A stretch of DNA of 18,862 nt from Coemansia sp. RSA 1804 (GCA_027578815.1 JANBTH010000375.1:1-18862), one strand, 5' to 3'; counted from the stretch's first letter, positions 8,220 through 16,641 are shown. Notes: generated by a model not told the origin, from the letters alone. A program made the numbers and translations.

Positions 8220-8522
8220 TGCTGGGTTTCAAGTATCTAGAACAGACGAAATAAAAAATAAAATGCTATATATTGGTGCCCTTGGTTCTGTAAGAAGCGA
8301 AAAGAAGAAGAAAGAGTGAGGAGGACTTTGGGCTCTTGCGAAATAATGCGTATGTGCTAGAAATAGAGCAGCAGCCCATTACCCTAATCCTGGATGTCAA
8401 AGCGACAGGAATATCCAACAAGACTTTCGGATGTTAAAAGTCAGGCTTTAATATCGTTTTAGCACATTGCTTCTGGTGTGCAAACAAAACACATACACAC
8501 ACACAAGTTGGAAATAAACTGC
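8220..8522. other. Intergenic region between epimerase start and DBP7 stop
   Basis: The gap holds the epimerase promoter (TATATA at 8267-8272 on an adjoining CCAAT, minus strand) and the 3' UTR of DBP7. No open frame with a recognisable product and no RNA gene were found. Confidence 0.5.
8267..8272 (-). promoter_or_regulatory. TATA-like box of the epimerase gene
   Basis: On the minus strand CCAATATATAG lies about 48 nt upstream of the epimerase ATG, giving a TATATA core joined to a CCAAT. Position fits a core promoter; the function is inferred. Confidence 0.35.
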
Positions 8523-11084
8523 CTAGTCAACGCTCATATCGTCGTCGCTGCTGACATTGCCTCCCACCCCCGAACGAGATCTGTAGTACGCACCAATGTC
8601 GCCAACCGCAAACTCGCTGATATCATTGCCGCGCTTAAACTTGGGCTTTTTCTTGGACGCCAGCTCCTTCTCCTTCCTTTTCTTCTTGTCGGTCTTTGCA
8701 TTCTCGGCCTTTTGGTTGTTGCCCTTGCCGCTTGCAACCTGGGTGGGCGTCTCGCGCAGCGCAAACGCCTTGACCAGGTGGCCAAAGTGCAAGTGCCTGA
8801 CATGGAAGATGTGGCGCTCCGCCGAAATGTGCGTCGCATAGGCGCGGATCGACGACAAGAACGCCTGCTTGGCCATCCGCGACGCAGTGACATTGGTCAC
8901 GACAAAGCGCTCAAGCGTTGCCTGTATTTCGGCAGCACGAAGCTGCCACTCTGTCCCCTTGCCAACGCTCTCGTTCTTGGCCATCTGCTTGAGCACTCTC
9001 TCCATCGACTCATCGTCGGGCCGCAGCCCCTTCTCCTGAAGCAATGTCAGATACTCGCTTTCGCTAGGAAGCAGGAATAGCACTGCCTCGCCAACCCGTC
9101 CAAGACGTGCTGTCCGCCCGACACGATGCAGATATGAAGCGACATCAGAAGGCGGATCAAATTGGACGATCGATGTGACATTGGGCAAATCAAGACCACG
9201 CGCCGCCACATCCGTTGTAAATAGAATCGACGCCAACGTCGCTTTGGAAAACGCCTCAAACGTGTCTGTGCGGTTCTTCTGCTGCATGCTTCCATGCAGT
9301 CTGAACAGCTGGGCTCCAGGCAGCACAGTCGACTCAAGAACAATATCCTCGTCCTTCAATGTTGGCCCACCCTTGTCTGGCTTCTCGGATTTGCTGTCAT
9401 TGCCGCTCTTTCCGCCTTCGCTCTCATCGTCAGAGGACTCAATGTCCTTGAACAGATCGTCTGCGTACGGCTGGCTGTCGTCCACGGTTGGCTCTTGAGC
9501 ACCATGCGCAAACAGAAAGTACATAAAGTCAACTGCGTCCTTACATGACAGGAATACGATAACCTTGCTTGTAGTCTGTCGGCGAAATGTGTTCTTGAGC
9601 TGCGCAACCAGGGTGACTAGTCGCAGCTTTGCAGGAATAATGATAGCTTTCTGCACAAGCTGGCTAGGAACAGAAAAGTTCTCCTCGCCTTCTTCTATGC
9701 CACCATCCAGATCCATTGCATCTCCGTCCTTGCCCGAGCTGTCGTGCTTCTTTTTGCCGTGAGCTGCTTCCTCTGCTGCTTGTTCAATGTTGTCGTGGAC
9801 GCTGGCCGCGCTGATAAACACCGGGTTGATCAGAGACTCGTTCGCCAGTTGCTTTACGTTGTCTCGTAGCGTTGCTGAGCACAGCACGTTGATGCGACGC
9901 CTCGGAAGCATCGTGCCCATTGATCTAATCCGCGGGTCTTGCTTCTGGAAGTGCTTTGATGCCTTGGCGTCAAGCAAGGACAGAATCTTTGTCAGCGTCT
10001 CCTCAAAGCCAAGCTCCATCAGTCGATCTGCCTCGTCAAGAACAAGCCACCGGAGATGCTGAATGTCAAAGGATGCCGTGTTTTCCAAGTGATCCAGCAG
10101 TCGCCCGGGTGTGCAAGCAAGGATCCCGACTCCCTTGCGCAGCCTAGCCTTCTCTGACTGCTTCTTTTCGCCACCTATCACCATACCTGGGACAACCCAT
10201 CCGGCGCTCTTCCGCGAGTGCGCTGCAAATGTTGTCGAAACCAGCTTGCGTGCAGCCCCATACACCTGCTGGGCAAGTTCTCGGGTCGGCGTAAGAATGA
10301 TCGCAAATGTTCCCATGTCGCGTGATGGCGCCGAGTTCGGAGTTGCCACGCTCCCTGCCTCAATCAAACGGTGGAATATCGGCAAGAGGTATGCTAGCGT
10401 CTTACCAGACCCAGTTGCTGCCTGTATAAACACATCATGCTCAGCCTGGACCTCTGCATCAACATCAAAAGCATCGCTGTTCGTGTATCTTTCCGATCTC
10501 TTAGACGAGACCGGCAGGACCTTGCCTATAAGCGCAGGGATTGCATTCTGTTGGATAGCCGTTGGGTTCGTTACATCCATCTTTGTCTCTAAACACTTTG
10601 CAATATCCGAGTCAAGTCCAATTCCTGTGAATGACGACGTATCGAGCACAGCATTGCTGGCTATCTTTTGCTCGTGGTCTTCTGGAGCGCGGGGTAGCGT
10701 TGGAATCTCTGGGTTCTTTGTAAATAGCGACGAAATGATCTGCTTGCCTGCCCTAAGGGACAATGGCGCTGTTGCTACGTTTGAAGCAACCTGATGTGTG
10801 TCGTTTTCGTCGGTCAGTCTTTGTTTCTTATGTATGCTGTTTCCCTCGGCAGTCTTTGGCGGCACGGCTCTGCTTGCTGTATCTGCAGTGGCAAATGTCT
10901 GATGGGCTCTATTGGTGCTATCATCGGTGGTTCCTTTGGTTTTCTTATATTCTTTGGCCTGAACTCTGCGACCTTTCCATGTCTTGCTCATCCTATACTC
11001 CTGCTTCTGGTGACGGCGCGCAGCAAGCGCCATCGTGTTGCTGTCGACAGAAGCAATGTTGAGAAGAAATCCGTCATCCGCCAT
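8523..11084 (-). CDS. DBP7: ATP-dependent DEAD-box RNA helicase Dbp7 (DDX31 type)
   Basis: An 853-residue nucleolar helicase of 60S ribosomal subunit assembly, longer than yeast Dbp7 (~742) because of linker inserts. Motifs in order: Q motif NPTAIQQNAIPAL (173-185), Walker A ATGSGKT (223-229), PTRELAQQ (266-273), GG (304-305), TPGRLLDHL (325-333), VLDEADRL (348-355), and SAT (403-405). RecA domain 2 follows with IVFLSCKDAVDF, FRLHGSMQQ, FTTDVAARGLDLP and HRVGRTARLG. The F-LPSESEY and C-terminal DUF4217-type region follow, then a Lys-rich tail and an acidic end (SSDDDMSVD). The ARGLDLP form and the C-terminal domain separate it from other DEAD-box proteins. Two Asp/Glu/Gly-rich inserts interrupt RecA domain 2, at roughly 425-455 and 525-575. 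No intron. It starts at the first ATG and ends just upstream of the epimerase promoter. Confidence 0.93.
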   Translation of the reverse strand: MADDGFLLNIASVDSNTMALAARRHQKQEYRMSKTWKGRRVQAKEYKKTKGTTDDSTNRAHQTFATADTASRAVPPKTAEGNSIHKKQRLTDENDTHQVASNVATAPLSLRAGKQIISSLFTKNPEIPTLPRAPEDHEQKIASNAVLDTSSFTGIGLDSDIAKCLETKMDVTNPTAIQQNAIPALIGKVLPVSSKRSERYTNSDAFDVDAEVQAEHDVFIQAATGSGKTLAYLLPIFHRLIEAGSVATPNSAPSRDMGTFAIILTPTRELAQQVYGAARKLVSTTFAAHSRKSAGWVVPGMVIGGEKKQSEKARLRKGVGILACTPGRLLDHLENTASFDIQHLRWLVLDEADRLMELGFEETLTKILSLLDAKASKHFQKQDPRIRSMGTMLPRRRINVLCSATLRDNVKQLANESLINPVFISAASVHDNIEQAAEEAAHGKKKHDSSGKDGDAMDLDGGIEEGEENFSVPSQLVQKAIIIPAKLRLVTLVAQLKNTFRRQTTSKVIVFLSCKDAVDFMYFLFAHGAQEPTVDDSQPYADDLFKDIESSDDESEGGKSGNDSKSEKPDKGGPTLKDEDIVLESTVLPGAQLFRLHGSMQQKNRTDTFEAFSKATLASILFTTDVAARGLDLPNVTSIVQFDPPSDVASYLHRVGRTARLGRVGEAVLFLLPSESEYLTLLQEKGLRPDDESMERVLKQMAKNESVGKGTEWQLRAAEIQATLERFVVTNVTASRMAKQAFLSSIRAYATHISAERHIFHVRHLHFGHLVKAFALRETPTQVASGKGNNQKAENAKTDKKKRKEKELASKKKPKFKRGNDISEFAVGDIGAYYRSRSGVGGNVSSDDDMSVD

Positions 11085-11446
11085 TATGTGCTGTAATGAG
11101 AGAATAAATAAATGCTAACAAGCAGGGATAACCTAAAGTTTGTAAAATATTTTCATTGTTGGATTTTATGAGAAAAAACGTTTAGTTGCATGTTAAAAAA
11201 ATAAAAAATATACAGCCAGATCTGATTGGTAAAAATAATGATCAGATCATCGGATATACTGGATCGTGCAAGTCGCTTTACATAATATTGTGACAAGCCA
11301 TTAGACTAGTCACAACTGAATGCGATTACACAGCTATAGTTACCTAGTATGAGTAGGGGTTTGCTATGATGTTAATATTTTTCAAGTGTGGATATCTCTC
11401 TTTGTGCTTTTGAGCAAATGAGTTGATAGCTTTAAAACTAAAGATG
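11085..11446. other. AT-rich intergenic region with an inverted repeat; no gene seen
   Basis: The sequence is distinctly AT-rich compared with DBP7. It should hold the DBP7 promoter on the minus strand and the 3' end of the F-box-like gene. No open frame of note was found. A short inverted repeat lies at 11219-11248. Confidence 0.5.
11219..11248. repeat. 8-bp inverted repeat GATCTGAT / ATCAGATC
   Basis: Perfect 8-bp arms (11219-11226 and 11241-11248) flank a 14-nt AT-rich spacer. It could be a binding site for a dimeric regulator or chance in AT-rich sequence. It lies about 135 nt upstream of the DBP7 start. Confidence 0.5.
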
Positions 11447-12614
11447 TCAACACACAGCTTGAACAAGCTGGGAATACGTAGCATTATATAAAATGGTTTC
11501 CTTCTGTCCATAATATGTTTTGCTTGAATCCTCGGAATTTGCAGGATTTATCACGGTTATAGGTATTCTGGAAGCAATGTCAAGTACAAGCTTTTTGGGC
11601 AGGGGCAGAACACCTTTAGACTGCGTCAACAATCCAAGAATTTCTGTATACGATTTTATAGTGACCACATCTAAATGTTGCGGAAATACAGAATTCTGTA
11701 AGATAAAGCTGCTAGGCTTAATGTAACCCAAGTTTAGCTCTTCCAGTGCTGGGAAATACAATGTCAAATTTGGTGCTGAATATTTGGACCTTGCGTTTTT
11801 GATGGGATTAAAAGAAACTGTCAGTCTTTTTAAGCAACCAAAAGTTAAGGTGTTTGGCTCTTGATCATTTTCGTTACTGAAGCAATCCCAAGGAAAATTA
11901 CGCTGAATACCATTCAAGGTTAGTTGAACAAGCGAATCGACAGTCATTAAATATATTGCCTTCACTTGAGGAATAAAACATATGCACATTTAAGAAGGCC
12001 AGTTTGTTTAGGCTATGGTGATGCAGTAGTTTAAATCTGCTTTGTACTACTAGCTTAATAAGCTGATTCTTGTAGGCGTTTATTATGCCTTCATGTATAT
12101 GTTCTGACAAATCATTTTTAAAACCATCATATAATGAAACAGATGCAACTTTTGGCATTACTCTTGTGATTAGGCAATGAAATTGCAATGTGATCTCTTT
12201 AGCCTCTTCATTTCCGTCGACAGGTTCGCAAAAATATGTTGTCATGTTGATTTCCAAAATTGAGTTTAACCTCCTACTATACTCTGATAGAATTCTGTGG
12301 ATTTCTTTGTAAAAGAACAAACCACCAGCTTTAGTGTATGCCCTGATATTCATAGTTTTCATACACCTATTATTACAGCCTCGCGCAACAAATCCCAGAT
12401 TAGAAACCAATTTTGGCTTTAAAGAATTTTTCATTTCATGTGCTTCAATTAAAACGTTCTTGTAAAGCAATGGACGGGTAATAATGCTCCAGTGCTTATT
12501 TATATGAACAAGCGGTATATTTTCTTTCCATCTTTCGATACTTTCAGCCGAATCAAGCATAGCATAGTCAAATATTAAAGCAAGAATATCGTCATTCAGT
12601 TTTTCAATAGGCAT
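11447..12614 (-). CDS. F-box-like / leucine-rich protein, coding sequence interrupted (frameshift or intron)
   Basis: The first frame starts at the ATG at 12612-12614; the frame is open further upstream only from a TTG. Residues 3-55 look like an F-box: L-N-D-D-I-L-x-L-I-F-x-Y, then W-K at 29-30, V-x-I-N-K-H-W (36-42) and the characteristic RPLLYKNV (47-54), where neighbours in the family read as LP-DI-L-x-x-IF and LLY-x-x-V. Leucine-rich sequence follows. This frame stops at 11898. A second minus frame, open from 11989 to the stop at 11447, continues with LRR-like sequence: SLVQLTLNGI, NFPWDCF, FPALEELNLGYI and VFPQHLDVV. The two together would give roughly 390 residues, a natural size for this kind of protein. 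F-box proteins are substrate adaptors of SCF ubiquitin ligases, but the target is unknown. The gene is much richer in A+T than the flanking housekeeping genes. It may be an active intron-containing gene, a pseudogene or a sequence error. Confidence 0.55.
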
Positions 12615-13573
12615 ATTTGAAAATAGGCAAAAAAGCAAGAATGTATATACCTGAAATATAAGTGAATTAATGGAAGATGGAGAGTAAAAGTAAAATTTTG
12701 CCAAATACCTGACTCTTTACAAGTTAGACATTTCTTTGTCTTTGCAAATAGGAATTGAATTTTGGTATATCTTTTTATTAACTGGATACCAAAAGTAGCC
12801 ATAACCGCTAACAACACGTGTTACAAACAGAACGGGTGTTGTATATAGTGGCACTCCTTTTATTCAAGATGAGCAAAATATAAGAAATGGAAACGAAAGC
12901 AAAAAAGGGTGAGAATGTAAAGTGTCACTTCAAATTTATAATATCATTTTGTAGAAGGGCTGCGTATTTATTTGCTGGTTGTGAAAGTAATATAAAATAT
13001 TAACATTCAAGGAATGCTAAGAGGCTGAAAAATAAAAAGGATAAATGTATTGAGACCAGGATGGATGTGATGAGCGTATAAATTAGCAATATCTGACAAC
13101 AACTGCAGCATTTCGAGAAAAGAAACAATGTGAATTTACTATTCCTACTTGAATCGCGCTTGTCATCATGCTTTCAGAATGACCATGTAAAAAACTACCT
13201 GCATTTTTCTTCATAAAAACAACAAGGTGTTGCTCTAAACACCAGGTATACACAAGACACACACATTTTACTTTAGGCCATTATTCAATCCTTACTTTTA
13301 CAAAAAGGGTATTACAAAAGAATATTACTCTCCACATTTTACTTTAAAATATGGCAGATGAAAAACACATGTTCTTCTTGCAATAAGCAAAGGACAAGAC
13401 AAAGAAAAGATGGTATTTTTGTTAATGTGGGTATAATCTTTATTTGTTTTGAACAAGTGTTTATATTGATACGTTTATTATACTTTTTACTTTTTCTGTT
13501 ATTCCTGCCTTGGCATAAACAAATAATGTTTTCAAGATATTTATTTTTGTTTTCTCACTATCAGATCAAGGCA
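12615..13573. other. AT-rich gene-poor region between the F-box-like gene and the secreted-protein gene
   Basis: About 950 nt of strongly AT-rich sequence lie between two divergent genes. A 14-bp direct repeat CACATTTTACTTTA occurs at 13262-13275 and 13333-13346. An open frame from the ATG at 13358 runs into the secreted-protein frame, but it adds 72 mostly hydrophobic, AT-driven residues ahead of a good signal peptide, so I treat it as leader. No tRNA, transposase or further gene seen. Confidence 0.5.
13262..13346. repeat. 14-bp direct repeat pair CACATTTTACTTTA
   Basis: Identical copies are at 13262-13275 and 13333-13346, 71 nt apart, upstream of the secreted-protein gene. They may be a duplicated promoter element or a small local duplication. 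Confidence 0.7.
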
Positions 13574-14477
13574 ATGTATATGATATTTATAATTTTCATA
13601 ATCCCGGGTATTGTTAACGCACAGTGGACAACAGAAGAGTTTCCAATTGGCATTGCAATCAAGGAGACGTCATCATCTGCAGAATATTCTAAAGATATTC
13701 CATTATATACGCAGTTAGACCATGAAGACTACAGCTTTGTTTCTGCAACACCATCAACCGAGTATATCACAGTTTCCACAACATTCTATAGAAGCACACC
13801 AACAGCCACGGTGACTGTCACTGAAACAATTGTGTTTCCACAGCATGATGCGGGCGGTGCAATTGTTGTTACAGACGAGCCTATTTCAGTCCAAAACATT
13901 ACGGTAACAGCATATATTGACAACTATTCACTAGTGCAAATTACAGGACCAACATATTTTTCCACTGTCTATGAAACAGCCATGACGACAATAATGGTTC
14001 CTGCTGTTACCGAACTGGAACATCCAACATTTATGGCCACGGAGACAGCAGTGGTTACCAAATCAACCACCACCACCACAACACTACTGCCGGAGACGGT
14101 CAAGGAAACAATAACTAGCTTGAAGGTAGAAGCCGTAGAATCCACATCAACCTATCTATCGATACAATCATTCCCACTCATTACTATGACAGAGTCGAAT
14201 GAGCATTCAACCTGGTACTATAAATGAACACATTTGTCGGTTTGCACCATATTATCTGTCCACGTCTGTTGTACACCAAACAAGCATACACACAATCCAA
14301 ACAACTATAACAAGCGAAAGACCTCAACAACAGCCACAGCCACAACCACAGCCAAATCCTCAAGGCATAGAACCTCAGCCAGCGGCACCAACCCCGAACC
14401 CTACCACTTCATCCAAAAAGGCAGATGCATGGTGTATCAACTTCTTTGGACAGCCTTGCGACCTAAAGTACGATTAA
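13574..14477 (+). CDS. Predicted secreted Ser/Thr-rich protein with Pro/Gln-rich tail, spliced or frameshifted
   Basis: From the ATG at 13574 a short strong signal peptide (MYMIFIIFIIPGIVNA) ends before QWTTEEF. A Thr/Ser/Val-rich body follows, with repeated T-V-T-V-T-E-T-like segments and a run of six Thr, typical of O-glycosylated cell-wall or surface proteins. N-x-T/S sites are present (for example NITV and NYSL). This frame stops at 14225-14227. The +1 frame continues to a stop at 14475-14477 with SIHTIQTTITSERPQQQ, a Pro/Gln repeat linker, and a terminal DAWCINFFGQPCD segment with two Cys. One intron that restores the frame is 14215-14284 (70 nt, ending AAG), giving 277 residues. Another is 14126-14333 (208 nt, donor GTAGAA, acceptor ACAACAG). 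A frameshift is also possible. No GPI signal. I recognise no family, so the function is unknown. Confidence 0.5.
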
Positions 14478-15178
14478 GAACAGATGATATTCAGATGTTC
14501 ATTGTTAACGGGTTTTAGCCTACGTTTTACAAAAGTCTTGCTACGTAGCCGAGGACTGCGAGTGCCAAAGGAGTGCAAACCATCGTGACCGAGCCATCCA
14601 CTAGCCACCGGGTTGCTGCAATTTGCCTTCCGACAACGTGGGCCACTCAATGGCCAGTTGCTCGTGTTCGCTGCAATATCACTTAAAGATCCAGCATTTC
14701 TGGAAACTGTTTCCGGAAAGGGTGACGCAAACGCTGTATCAGTAGACATCAGCCGTTTCATCGATATGACAGCCTTCAGGGGTGCTATGCAGAAAGACAG
14801 GGCATGTAAGGGGGAAGGCGAGGAAAAGGCATGTGATGAAAGCAACAAACGCCTTGTCTTTTATTCTATTTTAACCAACAACACAGGCAAACACGGGGAT
14901 AATTCCAGGGCAAAAAATTAGCGCTGGCAAAGAAGCATACAATTGGAAAAGGGCGAATTTATACGCCGCCTTTTTTGTCCAGATGTATGAAAAAACGGGG
15001 GGTTTGGGAGAAGTATTTAAACAGCCTTCTCTGGTCCTCAAAAGCCCACTCTAGTTCTCTCTTGTTCTACCACCTTTTGGGTTTTATGCAAATTCTTTCT
15101 AATAATATCTGTCAAACACGCTCAGCCTCATTTATCTTGTTTATTTGAATAATTCTGGGTTTTCCATCTGCAATAACC
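14478..15178. other. Intergenic region with a GC-richer patch; contents unexplained
   Basis: Between the secreted-protein stop and the OHCU decarboxylase start, about 14540-14850 is clearly GC-richer than the AT-rich sequence on its left. It is open on both strands: a minus frame 14474-14848 and a plus frame 14613-14921. Neither product shows a domain I know, and the two overlap almost completely. The patch may be a 3' UTR, a decayed gene or a non-coding RNA. From 14930 on the sequence is promoter-like for the decarboxylase, with TATTTAAA at 15014-15021 and CT-rich stretches after it. Confidence 0.4.
15014..15021 (+). promoter_or_regulatory. TATA-like box of the OHCU decarboxylase gene
   Basis: TATTTAAA lies 158 nt upstream of the decarboxylase ATG and is followed by pyrimidine-rich sequence, as in many fungal promoters. 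The distance implies a leader of roughly 100 nt; the start site is unmapped. Confidence 0.35.
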
Positions 15179-15715
15179 ATGTCTGCACAGCAACCATCGC
15201 TCCCCACCATCTCCGAAACCAACCACCTGGATCTTCCTGGGTTTGTCAAAGTGATCTCGCTGCTCTTTGAGCCGACGGCCCTTCTTGCGCAGCGCATCCA
15301 CGACTCGCGTCCATTCCAGAGCTATGACCAGCTTCTGGACAGAGCCAGTGAGCTGATCAAGAAGATGTCGCCTCTCGAGCAGCTCGAGGTTGTCAATGCC
15401 CACCCACGTATCGGCGAAAGTGCAACCAAGCTGTCGGCGCTGTCGCGGGTAGAGCAGGGAGAGCCAGCAAACAACGAGGACGCCGTTATTGCAAAGTGGG
15501 CCGAGCTCAACAAGGCGTACGAGGACAAGTACGGGTTCCGCTTTGTGGTTTTTGTTAATGGCAGGAGCAAGGAGTGCCTGTTCCCTGTGGTTGAGGAGCG
15601 CATTGCTCACGGCAACAAGAGGAAGGAGCTGGCTACTGGGCTTTCAGAAATGGTTGACATTGCGCGCGACCGCGCGAGTAAGCTCCAGGCCGCCTCTTCA
15701 TCTCCAAAGATGTAG
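15179..15715 (+). CDS. OHCU decarboxylase (2-oxo-4-hydroxy-4-carboxy-5-ureidoimidazoline decarboxylase)
   Basis: A 178-residue all-helical enzyme of the uricase pathway. It decarboxylates OHCU to S-allantoin after uricase and HIU hydrolase, linking purine breakdown to nitrogen supply. Visible signatures are VVNAHPRIG (71-79, catalytic His75), SALSRVEQ (86-93), and YGFRFVVFVNGRSKECL (118-134), where the family has F-x-F-V/I-x-x-x-x-G-R/K-S. The length is normal for the stand-alone fungal and animal form. It ends SPKM, so there is no C-terminal PTS1, although many animal and plant homologues are peroxisomal. Start is the first ATG (context ACCATGTC) and the coding sequence is intron-free. Neither uricase nor HIU hydrolase is in the window. 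Confidence 0.93.
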   Translation: MSAQQPSLPTISETNHLDLPGFVKVISLLFEPTALLAQRIHDSRPFQSYDQLLDRASELIKKMSPLEQLEVVNAHPRIGESATKLSALSRVEQGEPANNEDAVIAKWAELNKAYEDKYGFRFVVFVNGRSKECLFPVVEERIAHGNKRKELATGLSEMVDIARDRASKLQAASSSPKM

Positions 15716-16016
15716 CAGTTAGCAAACAGATCCGAGCAAGAATTAGCCAAGAAGTATCCTCATTAAATTTCCTTCAATATTTTGTGAATAAAGAAACAAG
15801 TTTGGACTTTTCTAGTTGGGAGAAGCTACTTTTCGCTGTTCTTTTTTCTTTGATAAAGCCCTTGTGCACTTTGTGCAACGGAGGCCAGGAAAGGGAGAAA
15901 GTGACTTTTGTCTTTGAGCTTTGCTATTAAGAGCTAGCAACCAAAAAGAAAAGGGAAAAACTAAGGGTGGCTGCTATCTTGCCCCATCCTTCCCTTTCTC
16001 TGTGCGCTTCTCTTGG
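15716..16016. other. Convergent intergenic region (OHCU decarboxylase / Hsp20-type gene)
   Basis: Both genes end into this 301-nt gap, so it holds two 3' UTRs. AATAAA at 15787-15792 serves the plus-strand gene. I see no clear signal for the minus-strand gene and no additional gene. Confidence 0.5.
15787..15792 (+). terminator. Candidate polyadenylation signal AATAAA for OHCU decarboxylase gene
   Basis: AATAAA lies 72 nt past the stop codon, the expected distance for a short fungal 3' UTR. Consensus and position only. Confidence 0.45.
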
Positions 16017-16505
16017 TCAGTACTTTGGGATCGTGATAACCACGTCGGAGCCATGGAAAATCGCCGTCATCCGCTCAACGCAAGCAGCAGGCGGCAGCGG
16101 CAAGTCCTTCTCGAACTGTCCGAGCTGGCGCTCGGTGACTCTGTCGACTCCAGCCTGGTAGACGGTGCTGCTGCTGCATTCACCCGATATCTTGATTCGG
16201 CCAGGCGTGTCGGTGTCAATGCGCACCTGGTTCCGCGGGACGTACGGCATGTGTGCAACCAGCACAATCTGCTCATCTGTCTCCTGCCTCTCTATCCTTG
16301 GTGTCCACAGGCCCGACGAGACGCCTGCTATCGTTGTGTCGACATCCTGGCTCTCTTCTCGCTCGGTGTCCTGCCGCAGAGCCTCAATGCTCCCAAAGAA
16401 CCCGCTGAAAAGCGCCTCCATGTCCTCTGCGGATCTGGCTATAAGCTCCTCTGCCTCGTGCTGCCGTCCCTGGCCTCTGTCTGAAAACGCGTTCTGTGTC
16501 GCCAT
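16017..16505 (-). CDS. Small heat-shock protein, Hsp20 / alpha-crystallin domain
   Basis: A 162-residue protein. A polar N-terminus is followed by an aromatic patch, MEALFSGFFG (about 29-38), like the N-terminal arm of Hsp20 proteins. The alpha-crystallin domain then covers about residues 68-162: PRIERQETDEQIVLVAHMP (strands beta 2-3), VRIDTD, IKISGE (beta 5), R-Q-L-G-Q-F-E-K-D-L-P-L-P (the family's R-x-G-x-F-x-R-x-x-x-L-P) and DVVITIPKY (beta 9). Such proteins hold unfolding proteins as ATP-independent chaperones. Two departures are seen. The usual G-V-L before the last strand reads S-D-V-V, and the protein stops right after that strand, so no C-terminal I-x-I/V extension follows. It could be a divergent Hsp20 or a related CS-like protein. 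No intron. Divergent from the uracil phosphoribosyltransferase gene. Confidence 0.8.
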   Translation of the reverse strand: MATQNAFSDRGQGRQHEAEELIARSAEDMEALFSGFFGSIEALRQDTEREESQDVDTTIAGVSSGLWTPRIERQETDEQIVLVAHMPYVPRNQVRIDTDTPGRIKISGECSSSTVYQAGVDRVTERQLGQFEKDLPLPPAACVERMTAIFHGSDVVITIPKY

Positions 16506-16633
16506 GGTTCCGGGTCTGTGCAGAATACGGTGCTGTGCTGTGTTGTGCTATGGATAGAATACAAGAAAAATACAATAATTACGACTATTCAACCCTTGAA
16601 ACGGAAAGAAAAGACCAGGAAATGTGCTGTTTC

Positions 16634-16641
16634 GAAGCTTC
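16634..16641. promoter_or_regulatory. Possible heat-shock element half (GAAnnTTC)
   Basis: GAAGCTTC gives two inverted nGAAn units in the Hsp20-side promoter. A full heat-shock element has at least three units, and the adjoining pentamers do not match, so this is weak. Confidence 0.25.

Noticed and set aside
8478..9080. A 200-codon plus-strand open frame antisense to DBP7
   Set aside because: It lies wholly within or beside the DBP7 coding sequence, has Leu/Arg-rich shadow composition and no domain; it is explained by codon use of the true gene.
13358..13573. The 72-codon ATG extension ahead of the secreted protein
   Set aside because: It is hydrophobic, AT-driven sequence ahead of a textbook signal peptide starting at 13574; more likely leader.
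14951..14976. A GGCG...CGCC stem followed by six T, like a bacterial terminator
   Set aside because: The setting is a eukaryotic nuclear genome, and no small RNA gene with Pol III boxes was seen in front of it.
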